The notes under the pieces: generated by a model
Seen by the model: the letters and a program-made list of their open reading frames with translations, nothing else
Databases searched by the model: none
Told to the model about the DNA's origin: nothing
Made by a program: the position numbers and the translations under genes
Source of the DNA: Acetobacter indonesiensis
Lineage (GTDB): Bacteria; Pseudomonadota; Alphaproteobacteria; Acetobacterales; Acetobacteraceae
Assembly: GCF_000963945.1 (NCBI RefSeq)
Contig: NZ_BAMW01000030.1
Location: 124,001 to 188,000 of the forward strand
Direction: 5' to 3'
Length of the DNA: 64,000 nt
Shown here: piece by piece, positions 1-8,984 of the stretch
How the letters are laid out: each line of letters opens with the position of its first letter
How positions within the stretch are numbered: the first letter of the stretch is position 1

Positions 1-244
1 GCAGGCAATCTTCTGTTTGGCGTTCCAGGGTAATCTGCACAATAACCGTCGCCATGCTGCGGGTTGCATTGCGGTCGATAATGGCGCGGTAGCCCTGAAT
101 AATTCCGTTTTTTTCTAAAAGCTTGACGCGTCTGAGGCATGCCGATGGCGATAGACCCACCCGCTGTGCCAGTTCCGCATTACTAAGCCGTCCATCATGT
201 TGCAGATGGCGAAGAATAGCATCTGTCACTTTGTCGAAGATCAT
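1..244 (-). CDS. Lrp/AsnC-family transcriptional regulator, C-terminus cut by window edge
   Basis: The visible 81 residues begin MIFDKVTDAILRHLQHDGRL and contain the winged helix-turn-helix of the Lrp/AsnC family (residues about 5-60, with LSNAELAQRVGLSPSACLRR as the recognition part), followed by the start of the ligand-binding RAM domain. The ATG is at 244-242 on the minus strand; the rest of the gene lies beyond base 1. It is divergent from the alanine racemase and D-amino-acid dehydrogenase genes. In enterobacteria Lrp controls dadAX in response to alanine or leucine, so a dedicated local regulator of D-alanine catabolism is the natural inference. The intergenic inverted repeat supports autoregulation and control of the neighbours. 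Confidence 0.93.
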   Translation of the reverse strand, partial: MIFDKVTDAILRHLQHDGRLSNAELAQRVGLSPSACLRRVKLLEKNGIIQGYRAIIDRNATRSMATVIVQITLERQTEDCL

Positions 245-263
245 GTGTCTATTTCCTGCCTAA

Positions 264-313
264 TGACGCATAATATGCGACAAAAATGCGATTAAGTGCA
301 ATTTTATGCGTCA
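264..313. promoter_or_regulatory. Inverted-repeat operator between lrp-like gene and alr-dadA
   Basis: TGACGCATAA at 264-273 is repeated as its exact reverse complement TTATGCGTCA at 304-313. Two further ATGCGA cores lie between them (about 275-280 and 286-291), so a 50-base stretch carries four ATGCG-type elements. This phased array of short half sites sits between divergent genes, 20 bases from the regulator start and 70 from alr. Lrp-family octamers typically wrap DNA bearing such arrays. The assignment to this regulator is inference. Confidence 0.6.
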
Positions 314-382
314 AAATAGCAAGAAATGCCAGATGCTCTTTGCTAAAATTGTTATATCGAAACAGAATGAGTATCTGTCCTG

Positions 383-1525
383 ATGTCTTCCAGTTCCTTT
401 CCATGCGCTGACTGGGCTGCCTACAGGGCAGGTGCTGTTTTGACAGTTGATCTGGCGGCTATAGCGGATAATTATCGTCAACTGACACAGCGTACGGCGG
501 GTGCCGTGTGTGCGGCGGTTGTGAAAGCCGATGCTTACGGGTTGGGGGCTGCACAAGTTGCGCCTGTTCTTGAGCAAGCCGGGGCGCAGGAATTCTTTGT
601 CGCGCATGTGGATGAAGGTCTGGCGCTAAAACCATATGTGTCTGACCGGGCGCGAATCACGGTGCTCCATGGCGCACGACCGCAAGCACTGCAGGATTGT
701 GTGCAAAGCGGTTTGCGCCCTGTTCTGAATAGTCTGGAACAAATTGCACAGTTGCGGGCGCTGGCTGAGAAAACCGACAGACCGTTTGATGCGGTGTTAC
801 AGCTTGATACGGGTATGTCCCGGTTTGGTCTGTCAGAGGCTGATGTAAAAGAAATTTCTGAAAACCCATCTCTTTTAAAAGGAATTTCTGTCAGCCTGAT
901 TATGAGCCATCTCGCGTGTGCCGATAGTCCAGAAAATCCGGCTAATGAATGGCAACGTGATAATCTGAAAGCTTATGCGGCCTTACTACCTGCTGCCCCG
1001 CTAAGTCTGGCGGCCTCATCAGGTGTATTTTTGGGGCCTGAGTATCATTTCAACTTGGTACGTCCGGGTGCGGCATTATATGGCGTCGCCCCGAATGCGA
1101 CGGCACCCAATCCGTTGAAGCAGGTTGTGCGTCTGCAAGCGCATGTTCTGCAAACTCGTTCTTTGTCAAAGGGAGATCGGGTTGGGTACGGATTGACGTG
1201 GCAGGCCGAGAGGCCATGTCGCGTTGCAACCATTGCTACTGGATATGCAGACGGCTTTGCCCGCGCAGGGGCAAGCACAGGCTGTGTGTGGTTCAATGGA
1301 AGGAAACTGCCAATTCTCGGTCGGATTTCTATGGATTCCATGACCGTCGATGTCTCATCCATTCCAGAACATGAACTTGGCCCAGATGCGTTAGTTGATC
1401 TTCTGAATGCTGACTATGGAGTGGATGATGTTGCCAAGGCAGAAGGCACGATAGGCTACGAAATTTTGACGTCTCTGGGCCGACGGTACCACCGTGTTTA
1501 CCAGAATACGTCTGAAGCAATCTGA
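383..1525 (+). CDS. alr: Alanine racemase, catabolic DadX type by context
   Basis: PLP-dependent interconversion of L- and D-alanine. The 380-residue length is normal for the family. The PLP lysine is K48 in the signature VVKADAYGLG. The second catalytic residue is probably Y269 in VGYGLTW, at the start of the C-terminal beta domain, and GRISMDSMTVDVS is a conserved C-terminal block. The gene is followed after 26 bases by D-amino-acid dehydrogenase, so the pair converts L-Ala to D-Ala and then to pyruvate. That arrangement argues for a catabolic (DadX) role, although if it is the only racemase in the genome it would also supply D-Ala for peptidoglycan. ATG at 383 has no strong ribosome-binding site. 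Confidence 0.95.
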   Translation: MSSSSFPCADWAAYRAGAVLTVDLAAIADNYRQLTQRTAGAVCAAVVKADAYGLGAAQVAPVLEQAGAQEFFVAHVDEGLALKPYVSDRARITVLHGARPQALQDCVQSGLRPVLNSLEQIAQLRALAEKTDRPFDAVLQLDTGMSRFGLSEADVKEISENPSLLKGISVSLIMSHLACADSPENPANEWQRDNLKAYAALLPAAPLSLAASSGVFLGPEYHFNLVRPGAALYGVAPNATAPNPLKQVVRLQAHVLQTRSLSKGDRVGYGLTWQAERPCRVATIATGYADGFARAGASTGCVWFNGRKLPILGRISMDSMTVDVSSIPEHELGPDALVDLLNADYGVDDVAKAEGTIGYEILTSLGRRYHRVYQNTSEAI

Positions 1526-1551
1526 TCGTTTTCAAATAAGGACAGTATTTT

Positions 1552-2808
1552 ATGAAAGTTCTTGTTCTTGGTGGTGGCGTTGTTGGTGTCACTTCGGCTT
1601 GGTATCTTGCACAGGCCGGGCATGACGTTACGGTTATAGACCGGCAGCCAGAAGCCGGTATGGAAACCAGTTTTGCCAATGCGGGACAGGTTTCGCCGGG
1701 TTATTCCGCTCCGTGGGCCGGCCCGGGGGTGCCACTGAAATCTATCCGCTGGCTGATGATGGCGCATCGTCCCTTTGTGTTCTGGCCAATGCCAGACCCG
1801 CATTTGTGGAAATGGCTGTGGCAGATGCTGGAAAACTGCACAACCGATGCCTATGACCGGAACAAAGGCCGTATGGTGCGTCTGGCAGAATATAGCCGTG
1901 ATGTGATGTGTGATCTGCGGAAAGAAACGGGGATTACTTATGATGACCGGCAGCAAGGTACATTGCAGGTTTTTCGTACCCAGAAGCAGCTTGATGGCGC
2001 AGCACTCGATATTGCTGTTCTGAAACAATATCAGGTACCTTACGAAGTTTTGGATCGTGAAGCCTGCGTAAAGGCAGAGCCCGGGCTTGCTGACGCGGCG
2101 CAGAAAATAGTGGGTGGCCTGCGTCTGCCGGGTGATGAAACAGGGGATGCCTTCAAGTTCACACAGACCCTTGCGGCTATGGCAGAAAAAGCGGGTGTGA
2201 AATTCCTTTATAATACCAAGATCAAACAGATTCTGGCGGATGGTGGACGTATTACCGCCGTCGAAACCAGCCGTGGCGTTCTGATGGCAGATTCCTATGT
2301 GCTGTCTTTGGGAAGTTTTTCTCCGGCGTTGGTGCGGCCTCTGGGGCTCGATCTGCCTATTTATCCGGTGAAAGGCTATTCGCTGACAGCCAACATTACC
2401 GATGCGGCAAAAGCGCCTGTTTCCACCATTATGGATGAAACATTCAAGATTGGCATTACCCGTCTGGGGGATAGGGTTCGCGTTGGTGGCACGGCAGAGC
2501 TGGCAGGCTTCAGCCGCCGGTTGCGTAAACCACGGCGTGAAACACTGGAACATTCAGTGACAGATCTGTTTGCAAACTGCTGTGACGTGCCCGGAGCACA
2601 GTTCTGGACCGGCCTGCGCCCCATGACACCCGATGGTACACCGATTATTGGCCGCACCGGGTTTGATAATCTGTTCCTTAATACCGGCCACGGCACATTG
2701 GGGTGGACAATGGCCTGTGGGTCGGGCCGAGTTCTGGCGGACATAATGTCAGGCAAGAAGCCAGATATTGCGTATGAGGATCTGAATGTCTTCCGTTACG
2801 CACAGTAG
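1552..2808 (+). CDS. dadA: D-amino-acid dehydrogenase small subunit (DadA)
   Basis: FAD enzyme that oxidises D-alanine and other D-amino acids to 2-oxo acids and ammonia, passing electrons to the membrane quinone pool. The N-terminus [20 protein letters not shown] is the dinucleotide-binding GxGxxG fold, and the C-terminal [17 protein letters not shown] closes the FAD site, as in the DAO family. The length of 418 residues matches DadA. A ribosome-binding site (AAGGA, about 1537-1541) precedes the ATG. It is cotranscribed with alr, and the divergent Lrp-type gene probably controls both. Confidence 0.96.
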   Translation: MKVLVLGGGVVGVTSAWYLAQAGHDVTVIDRQPEAGMETSFANAGQVSPGYSAPWAGPGVPLKSIRWLMMAHRPFVFWPMPDPHLWKWLWQMLENCTTDAYDRNKGRMVRLAEYSRDVMCDLRKETGITYDDRQQGTLQVFRTQKQLDGAALDIAVLKQYQVPYEVLDREACVKAEPGLADAAQKIVGGLRLPGDETGDAFKFTQTLAAMAEKAGVKFLYNTKIKQILADGGRITAVETSRGVLMADSYVLSLGSFSPALVRPLGLDLPIYPVKGYSLTANITDAAKAPVSTIMDETFKIGITRLGDRVRVGGTAELAGFSRRLRKPRRETLEHSVTDLFANCCDVPGAQFWTGLRPMTPDGTPIIGRTGFDNLFLNTGHGTLGWTMACGSGRVLADIMSGKKPDIAYEDLNVFRYAQ

Positions 2809-2829
2809 GTTTCTGTCATTTCTGTAATA

Positions 2830-2843
2830 AAACTTTAAAGTTT
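2830..2843. repeat. 14-bp AT-rich palindrome after dadA
   Basis: AAACTTTAAAGTTT is a perfect palindrome 22 bases after the dadA stop. It has no GC stem, so it is a poor terminator; it could be an operator for the following gene or chance in AT-rich sequence. Confidence 0.3.
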
Positions 2844-2992
2844 CTTATCCTCATAGTGTGTTTTTTCAAAATTGTGTCCTGTTACTGTCATGGCTGTGAC
2901 ATGGATATGCCTGTTTTGAATGGTTTCCTGTGTGCGGTAGTCGGATAAAGCGGTGCTCCGGCAAGTGGCAACAAGAGGTGGCGACACTCGAT

Positions 2993-4582
2993 ATGATGGA
3001 TAAGCGGTTTTCGGTTCAGTCCTGTCTGCGTCAGATGGTGCGGTATGTTTCGCGTCCAATTCCCACTCTTGGCGCAGTATTATCAGTCAGTGCGGTGGGT
3101 GTGTCGTCAATTGGCGGCGGTGTCGGGTGTTCTGCCGCCTATGCGGCCGATGGCGGTGTACCCAATACCCCCACTGTCACGCGGGCTGCCCATAGTGCAG
3201 CAGGACCCTACGTCGTAACGGCATCGGATAAGGCGTTACTGGAAGATCTGGAACACCGCACGTTTCTCTGGTTCTGGGAGGCTGGCGATCCTAAAACCGG
3301 TCTGGTGCCTGACCGTTATCCATCTGATCAGACACAGGCGAGCGTGGCCTCCATCGGGTTCGGGCTGACCGCGTATGGTATTGGTGCTGACCGTGGGTAT
3401 ATTACACACGCACAGGCGGTTGAACGTACGCTGACAACCTTGCGTTATCTGTCCCGACTGCCGCAAAACGCCAGTGCGGATAAAGCGTCTGGTTATCACG
3501 GGTTTTTCTATCATTTTCTTGATCATAAAACTGGTTTGCGGTTCAACAAGGACATTGAACTCTCCAGTATTGATACAGCTTTGCTGATGCAGGGCGTGCT
3601 GTTTACTGAAAGCTATTATACCGCCAACACACCGCAGGAACGCGAAATCCGGACTTTGGCCAACGCCTTGTATCAAGGCGTGGACTGGGCCTGGATGCGC
3701 AGGCCCGATCAGCGGTTGAGTATGGGGTGGTCGCCCGAACACCAGTTTCTCCCTAACTATTGGGAGGGTTATAGCGAGGGCATGATGGCGTATGTGCTTG
3801 GCCTTGGCGCTTCCACTCATCCGCTTCAGCCTGCGTCATGGCAGGCATGGCTGGCGACGAATGACAAGCGTTGGGGGGAATATAGCGGGCAGACATTGCT
3901 GAATTTTGCCCCCTTGTTTGGCCACCAATACACTCACTCCTGGATTGATTTTCGCGGCATCCAAGATGACTGGAACCGTGAGAAAGGCATCGACTATTTT
4001 GAAAACAGCCGACGCGCTGCCTATGCGCAGCGGTCTTACGCGATTGCCAACCCCGGCAAATGGCAGGATTACGGGCCAGATGTGTGGGGCCTGACGGCCA
4101 GTGACGGGCCGGGAGAAGTAACGGAAACCGAAAACGGGCAGGTGCGTCGCTTCTTTTCTTATTCCGCACGCGGGGCAGGGCGTGATTACACGCAGGACGA
4201 TGGTACGATTGCGCCGACGGCCGCAGGGGGGTCTGTTGCCTTTGCGCCAGAAATTGCTGTGCCTGCATTGCGTGAAATGAAGCATCGCTACGGAAGCCAC
4301 ATTTATGGGCGTTATGGGTTTGTTGATGCTTTCAACCCCAGTTTTCATAACAAGACGACTCTGCCATTCTGGTCAGACACGGCCTATCTCGGCATCGATC
4401 AGGGTCCAATTCTGCTCATGCTGGAAAACCGGCGCAGTGGTTTTGTCTGGAACGTCATGAAGAAAAATCCGGCTATTCGGCAGGGGTTGGAACGCGCCGG
4501 GTTCCGCGGTGGCTGGCTTGGCAATACGGAAGCCAGCACGGACGACAATAAGGGTGTGGTGCGTAATAATCAGGCTGGCTGA
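2993..4582 (+). CDS. Secreted glucoamylase-family protein (PF10091, GH144-like)
   Basis: A predicted exported glycoside hydrolase of 529 residues. The chosen ATG at 2993 has GAGGTGG upstream and gives a signal peptide ending AAYA before ADGG; a GTG at 2930 would only add 21 residues. The mature protein shows the glycoamylase-domain pattern: LEDLEHRTFLWFWEAGDP, then the central WIDFRGIQDDWNREKGIDYFENSRRA region, and a C-terminal LGIDQGPILLMLENRRSG. Known relatives of this family include the C-terminal domain of cyclic beta-1,2-glucan synthase and the GH144 endo-beta-1,2-glucanases. A periplasmic glucan such as an osmoregulated periplasmic glucan is therefore a possible substrate, but that is inference. 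It is monocistronic, with a strong terminator behind it. Confidence 0.85.
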   Translation: MMDKRFSVQSCLRQMVRYVSRPIPTLGAVLSVSAVGVSSIGGGVGCSAAYAADGGVPNTPTVTRAAHSAAGPYVVTASDKALLEDLEHRTFLWFWEAGDPKTGLVPDRYPSDQTQASVASIGFGLTAYGIGADRGYITHAQAVERTLTTLRYLSRLPQNASADKASGYHGFFYHFLDHKTGLRFNKDIELSSIDTALLMQGVLFTESYYTANTPQEREIRTLANALYQGVDWAWMRRPDQRLSMGWSPEHQFLPNYWEGYSEGMMAYVLGLGASTHPLQPASWQAWLATNDKRWGEYSGQTLLNFAPLFGHQYTHSWIDFRGIQDDWNREKGIDYFENSRRAAYAQRSYAIANPGKWQDYGPDVWGLTASDGPGEVTETENGQVRRFFSYSARGAGRDYTQDDGTIAPTAAGGSVAFAPEIAVPALREMKHRYGSHIYGRYGFVDAFNPSFHNKTTLPFWSDTAYLGIDQGPILLMLENRRSGFVWNVMKKNPAIRQGLERAGFRGGWLGNTEASTDDNKGVVRNNQAG

Positions 4583-4643
4583 TTTGTCGGGCAGAGTGTG
4601 AAAAGAGGAGCCAGCCTAGGGCTTTTCTGAAATCACCAGACAC

Positions 4644-4682
4644 AAAAAAGGCCGTTCAGATTTTTTTCTGAACGGCCTTTTT
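4644..4682. terminator. Bidirectional rho-independent terminator
   Basis: GGCCGTTCAG and CTGAACGGCC form a 10-bp stem (extended by A/T pairs) around a short T-rich loop, with A6 before and T5 after. It sits between the convergent glucoamylase-family and VOC genes and can serve both strands. Confidence 0.9.
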
Positions 4683-4684
4683 GA

Positions 4685-5077
4685 TCATCCTTGATAGGAC
4701 GCGATCTCGATCAGGTTCTGGTCTGGGTCGTGGCAGTACACAGATGTGATCGGGCCAAGCGCGCCAAGGCGGGCCACTGGCCCTTCAACAATGGTTACGC
4801 CGCATTTTTCCAGATGCTCGACAACATCATCGCTGGTTACGGCGGTAACAAAGCACAGGTCGTTCCCACCGGGCAGGGCATGCACTGCTGTGTCCCAGCC
4901 GGTGGCGTCATGGGGGCGCAGGTTCAGTTTCTGGCCACCAAAACATAAGGCGGTGCGGTTGTTGCGCCCGTATTCCTCACGGTCCATACCCAGAACACGC
5001 TGGTACCAGGAGGCTGAAATTTCGAGGTCTCTTACAGTCAGGACCGCATGGTCCATCCGGTCAACGGTAAAGCGCAT
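4685..5077 (-). CDS. VOC (glyoxalase/dioxygenase superfamily) protein
   Basis: A 130-residue single-chain protein of the vicinal oxygen chelate superfamily. It begins MRFTVDRMDHAVLTVRDLE, where the first metal-ligand histidine of the fold is in MDHAVL, and ends DPDQNLIEIASY, which carries the last glutamate ligand. The two beta-alpha-beta-beta-beta modules are complete. The closest named type by eye is the GLOD5-like group, but the reaction cannot be assigned from sequence. It stands alone between a terminator and class I fumarase, 70 bases downstream of the fumarase stop on the same strand, so it may be cotranscribed with fumarase. Confidence 0.85.
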   Translation of the reverse strand: MRFTVDRMDHAVLTVRDLEISASWYQRVLGMDREEYGRNNRTALCFGGQKLNLRPHDATGWDTAVHALPGGNDLCFVTAVTSDDVVEHLEKCGVTIVEGPVARLGALGPITSVYCHDPDQNLIEIASYQG

Positions 5078-5147
5078 GAAACAACCCGGCTCCCTCTGGC
5101 TGGGCCGCCTTCCTGCAAGGCGGCCTTTCTGAACTGTTCAGCCCAGA

Positions 5148-6803
5148 TCAACTCAGTTCAGCGTAGAAGTCATTGCCCTTGTCGTCGATAACAATAAAGG
5201 CCGGGAAGTCCTCAACTTCAATTTTCCACACGGCTTCCATGCCTAATTCAGGATATTCCAGAACCTCAACCTTGCGGATGCAATCCTGTGCCAACCGTGC
5301 TGCCGGGCCACCGACAGACCCAAGATAGAAGCCACCATATTTCTGGCAGGCGTCTTTCACGGCTTTGGAGCGATTGCCTTTGGCCAGCATAATGAATGAC
5401 CCGCCATTGGCCTGAAGCTCGGCCACATACGAATCCATGCGCCCTGCCGTTGTCGGGCCGAAGGAGCCTGTTGGCATACCTTCTGGCGTTTTGGCCGGGC
5501 CTGCATAGTAGACGGGGTGATCTTTCAGATACTGGGGCAAGCCTTCACCACGATCCAGCCGTTCCTTGAACTTGGCGTGGGCAATGTCGCGGGCCACCAC
5601 CACGGTGCCTGTCAGGGCAAGACGGGTCTTGACCGGGTATTGTGACAGTTCTTTCCGGATTTCATCCATCGGCCGGTTGAGGTCAATTTTGATTGCATCC
5701 CCACCCAGATGGTCGTCTGTTGTTTCTGGCAGGAAGCGGGCTGGGTCATGCTCCAACTGTTCCAGAAAGAAGCCGTCGGCTGTAATGCGAGCCTTGATCT
5801 GACGGTCAGCCGAGCACGAAACACCCATTCCCACCGGCAGGGAAGCACCGTGACGTGGCAGGCGGATAACGCGCACGTCATGGCAGAAATATTTGCCCCC
5901 AAACTGTGCCCCAATACCCAGCTTGCGGGTCAGGCCCAGAATTTTCTGCTCCATATCCACATCGCGGAAGGCGTGGCCGGTGGGGCTGCCGCTGGTTGGC
6001 AGGCTGTCATACCAGTGGGTCGAGGCCAGTTTGACCGTTTTCAGCGTCTGTTCTGCCGACATACCGCCGATGACAATGGCCAGATGGTACGGCGGGCAGG
6101 CAGATGTGCCCAATGTCTTGATCTTGGTATCAAGCCAGTCAAGCAGCTTCTGCTCGGACCCCAGAAGGGCGCGTGTTTCCTGAAACAGGAAGGTCTTGTT
6201 GGCTGACCCGCCACCCTTGGCCACAAACATCAGATCAAACTGTTCATCATGATGCGTGGCAGGACTGGCAAAAATATCGCACTGCACCGGCAGATTGGTG
6301 CCCGTGTTTTTTTCTTCAAACATGGAAAGGGCCGCCATCTGCGAATAGCGCAGATTGGTGCGGGTATAGGTTTCATACACCCCTTTGGAGAACGCGACTT
6401 CCTCGTCCCCTTCCACCCAGACGCGCTGGCCTTTTTTGCCAAACACAATGGCGGTGCCGGTATCCTGACACATGGGCAGCACGCCACCGGCAGCAATACA
6501 GGCGTTTTTCAGCAGATCGAGGGCAACAAAGCGATCATTGTCTGATGCTTCAGGGTCTTTGAGGATGCTGGCCAACTGCTCCAGATGTTTGGGGCGCAGA
6601 TAATGGGCCACTTCATGAAAAGCCTGCGCCGTGAATTCTGTCAGGGCTTCAGGTGTGATGTGCAGAATGGTTTTGCCACCGCAGTGCGATGTGCTGACAC
6701 CCGCAATATCAACCTTGCGGTAGGTTGTGGTGTCTTCCCCCAACGGAAAAATGGGGGAGTAGGTGAAGGCGGGCACAGGCGGGCGGGGGGGCTGGCTGTT
6801 CAT
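5148..6803 (-). CDS. fumA: Class I fumarate hydratase (iron-sulfur type)
   Basis: Hydrates fumarate to L-malate in the TCA cycle. The 551 residues match single-chain class I fumarases. Three cysteines are placed as [4Fe-4S] ligands: C112 in [10 protein letters not shown], one in [16 protein letters not shown] and one in [11 protein letters not shown]. The C-terminal half carries the beta domain with [12 protein letters not shown] and KGNRSK. This cluster is oxygen-sensitive in the family. The same-strand neighbours are sspB upstream (42-base gap) and the VOC gene downstream. Confidence 0.95.
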   Translation of the reverse strand: MNSQPPRPPVPAFTYSPIFPLGEDTTTYRKVDIAGVSTSHCGGKTILHITPEALTEFTAQAFHEVAHYLRPKHLEQLASILKDPEASDNDRFVALDLLKNACIAAGGVLPMCQDTGTAIVFGKKGQRVWVEGDEEVAFSKGVYETYTRTNLRYSQMAALSMFEEKNTGTNLPVQCDIFASPATHHDEQFDLMFVAKGGGSANKTFLFQETRALLGSEQKLLDWLDTKIKTLGTSACPPYHLAIVIGGMSAEQTLKTVKLASTHWYDSLPTSGSPTGHAFRDVDMEQKILGLTRKLGIGAQFGGKYFCHDVRVIRLPRHGASLPVGMGVSCSADRQIKARITADGFFLEQLEHDPARFLPETTDDHLGGDAIKIDLNRPMDEIRKELSQYPVKTRLALTGTVVVARDIAHAKFKERLDRGEGLPQYLKDHPVYYAGPAKTPEGMPTGSFGPTTAGRMDSYVAELQANGGSFIMLAKGNRSKAVKDACQKYGGFYLGSVGGPAARLAQDCIRKVEVLEYPELGMEAVWKIEVEDFPAFIVIDDKGNDFYAELS

Positions 6804-6845
6804 GATGTGCGTGATCTCCGTTGCCTTGCCCCGCTGCTGGGGGCA

Positions 6846-7394
6846 TCAGGCGGGTGATGGCCCTTTCTTGCGAAAAGCGTCAAGGCTCACCACCTGTGAG
6901 GAGCCATCACTTTCTGCTGTTCCACTGTCTTCCTGCCCAGTTGCGGCGTCACTGGGCTGTTCAGCCACAGGTGCATCGGCCTCATCAGGTTCTTCCGCCA
7001 TGAAATGGAGGCTGAGCTGAATGGATGGGTCTGCAAAGCCGGTAAAGGCCCGCACAGGGATAACCAGAATGCTGCCCACACCGCCAAAAGACAGGCCGAC
7101 AGACACGGTATCTTCCGCGTGGTCTACCTTCAGGTCCCAGAACTGGTGTTGCAGCACTATGGTCATCTCATGCGGATATTGGGCGCGGAGACGGGCCGGT
7201 ATTTCCACGCCGGGGAAGTCAGTGCGGAAAGTCAGATAGAAATGATGTTCGCCTGCAAGCCCTTCGCGGCTCACATATTCGAGCGCACTTAACATGACGC
7301 CGCGATAGGCGTCTTCAAGCCAGCGTTCATAAGGTAGCAGGCTTTCAGGGGGAAAAGCGCCGTTTTCCGGTGTGTTATCGTGGTCATCAGTCAT
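6846..7394 (-). CDS. sspB: SspB-family ClpXP adaptor
   Basis: Adaptor that binds the ssrA tag and delivers tagged proteins to ClpXP. The 182-residue protein has the folded substrate-binding domain at about residues 18-125 (LLPYERWLEDAYRGVMLSAL, HHFYLTFRTDFPGVEIP, then MTIVLQHQFWDLKVD). A low-complexity acidic linker follows, then a short basic C-terminal tail VVSLDAFRKKGPSPA, the position where SspB proteins carry the ClpX-docking peptide. The tmRNA gene lies immediately upstream on the same strand, so tag maker and tag reader are neighbours here. Confidence 0.93.
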   Translation of the reverse strand: MTDDHDNTPENGAFPPESLLPYERWLEDAYRGVMLSALEYVSREGLAGEHHFYLTFRTDFPGVEIPARLRAQYPHEMTIVLQHQFWDLKVDHAEDTVSVGLSFGGVGSILVIPVRAFTGFADPSIQLSLHFMAEEPDEADAPVAEQPSDAATGQEDSGTAESDGSSQVVSLDAFRKKGPSPA

Positions 7395-7574
7395 GGCGGC
7401 TCTCCTGTTCTGTGCCGGTATGGGGGCTCCGGCATCATCTTGATCACTCTGACGTCAGCCATGGGGCAAAGGGTGGGCAAGTGCAAGTCGACACTGCATG
7501 ATTCTCTACTCCGTCAGGCTGCCATGCAAAATGCAAAACGCCTGAAAGCGTAAAAATAAACAGGGATGAAGGCT

Positions 7575-7611
7575 AAAAAGTGGGAGGGCTTCTGTTGCCC
7601 GGTGCCCTCCC
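7575..7611 (-). terminator. Terminator of the tmRNA gene
   Basis: On the minus strand GGGAGGGC and GCCCTCCC form an 8-bp stem around an ACCGGGCAACAGAA loop, followed by ACTTTTT. It separates ssrA from sspB, which therefore probably has its own promoter in the 180 bases before 7394. Confidence 0.85.
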
Positions 7612-7627
7612 GAACCGCGCTTATCGC

Positions 7628-7666
7628 TTATGCAGCGACAGCGAGCACCTCTGAGTTATCGTTGGC
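7628..7666 (-). other. tmRNA tag reading frame (ANDNSEVLAVAA)
   Basis: Reading from 7666 down gives GCC AAC GAT AAC, then codons for SEVLAVAA and a TAA stop. The tag begins AND and ends in hydrophobic AVAA, as expected for a ClpXP degron. The AANDN-type start is the part SspB adaptors recognise. Confidence 0.95.
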
Positions 7667-7962
7667 ACTTGTAAGTTTAGCCCGATAACGGCGGTACAAT
7701 GCCGGGCAAAAAGAAGGTCTTTACCACGCGTGTCGAGCCTGTTTCGTCCCCATCTATCCAATGCCACAAGGGCCGGATTTTTATGGTGGAGACGCCGGGT
7801 ACTGCCCCCGGGTCCACTACGCTTATTCCACGTTCCGTTTATCGCCATAGCCAAGGGGCAAGCCCCTCCTGCACCTGTGAACATAAGGAGCATGGGGTTG
7901 CTTTGCAAGAGGCCTGTAGTGTCCGCTTAGTTCTTAACGCTGTTGCGTCAGCGGACGGGGGA

Positions 7963-8724
7963 TTACGCAGCGCTGGGGCGTGGGGTGGCTGGTCTTAGGG
8001 CACGGGACGCTGGCTTGCTGGGAAAAGCCGGTTTCTGAACAATCGTCTGACGTTCCTGGGCATGCAGTTCGGCTAGAACCAGCAGGCGTTCCAGATCTTC
8101 TAGTTCGATATCAAACGTTTCATTGGTTTTATGCAGCGCGGCCAGCACATCGTCACGATGAAGCCCTGCGGCCTGTTCTGCCTGCTGGGTGGCAGGAACG
8201 GCTTTGTGGGGGTAGCTGCGGCCATCAAGCCGGTGAAAGGCAATCCCAACACAGACCAGCAGAAGCGAGTTCAGACCAACTGGCACAAAAGGAAACAGGA
8301 CAGCGGCCCCAACCCCGGCAGAAGACGGATGAAGCAAGACCGCTGTAAGGGCTGCTGCGCCACCGGGTGGGTGGAGTGAGCGTGTGGCGCTCATGCCCAT
8401 AATGGCAAGCCCTACGGCAATGCCCGCGCCCAGCATCTGATTCTCAATGACCACGCTGACGGCAACACCAATGGCGGCCGAAATGACATTTCCCAGAATG
8501 ACAGCACGCGGCCCAGCCAGTGGGCTGGCAGGGAGGGCAAATACCAGCACCGAAGAAGCCCCGATCGGCGCGACGATGGCGGGGAGCGCTGCTGGAACGA
8601 CAATGCCTGTCAGCACCATACTGGTGATAATACCACATAAAGCGCCAAGGCCGGCCAGAAGAAACAGTATTCTGCTGTTACCACGGGCCAGTAATGGCGG
8701 CAGTTTTGAAAAGAATTTATACAT
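7963..8724 (-). CDS. HPP-family integral membrane protein
   Basis: A 253-residue membrane protein with about five hydrophobic segments in residues 15-160 and the family-defining motif SLHPPGGAAAL. After the membrane part comes a cytoplasmic tail with a basic end. HPP proteins include nitrite transporters of cyanobacteria and chloroplasts, but the substrate here cannot be read from sequence. I chose ATG at 8724 (MYKFFSKLPPLL); a TTG at 8778 would add 18 residues. The gene ends 57 bases before the tmRNA 5' region on the same strand, so the tmRNA promoter must lie in its 3' end or in that gap. Confidence 0.85.
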   Translation of the reverse strand: MYKFFSKLPPLLARGNSRILFLLAGLGALCGIITSMVLTGIVVPAALPAIVAPIGASSVLVFALPASPLAGPRAVILGNVISAAIGVAVSVVIENQMLGAGIAVGLAIMGMSATRSLHPPGGAAALTAVLLHPSSAGVGAAVLFPFVPVGLNSLLLVCVGIAFHRLDGRSYPHKAVPATQQAEQAAGLHRDDVLAALHKTNETFDIELEDLERLLVLAELHAQERQTIVQKPAFPSKPASRALRPATPRPSAA

Positions 8725-8984
8725 AGGGACGCATCCGTCAGGCGTTTTACAGGGCTCTTGATTTAATAACGAATGCAAAACAACTTAATGGTTTTACATT
8801 TTCTGCTGCCATTTCCTTTCATCACTGTCCAATGAAAGGTTTTTATTACGTGATAAGTTCTGCTTATAACTCATGACGCATTTTTCACGGGACGCATCAG
8901 AGGGCAGCACCCGCAGGTGATAACCAGCCAATCGCGGTGATATGTGTCTTTCCCGCAGGGGGTATTTTGCGCTAGGGAAAGGGC

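Larger units (their letters stand above)
7575..7905 (-). ncRNA. ssrA: tmRNA (ssrA), circularly permuted two-piece type
   Basis: Rescues stalled ribosomes by trans-translation. On the minus strand the acceptor piece comes first: it ends in the tRNA-like 3' segment GGACCCGGGGGCAGTACCC (T arm), then CGGCGTCTCCACCA, with the encoded CCA end at 7786-7784. An intervening segment of about 32 bases follows. The coding piece then starts GGGGACGAAACAGGCTCGAC at 7751, equivalent to the 5' end of one-piece tmRNA, and includes the tag reading frame and a terminator hairpin. This acceptor-before-coding order is the alphaproteobacterial permutation. The tRNA-like parts and the tag are clear; the outer 5' boundary near 7905 is approximate. 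Confidence 0.95.

Noticed and set aside
1498-2553. Long minus-strand frame opposite dadA
   Set aside because: dadA is unambiguous on the plus strand, and the antisense frame has no family motif.
2885-2902. Pho-box-like CTGTCAT-N4-GTGACAT before the glucoamylase-family gene
   Set aside because: Only about 13 of 18 positions match the consensus; too weak to claim without binding data.
7699-7998. Plus-strand and minus-strand frames at 7.6-8.0 kb
   Set aside because: They overlap the tmRNA, whose tag and tRNA-like ends explain the sequence.
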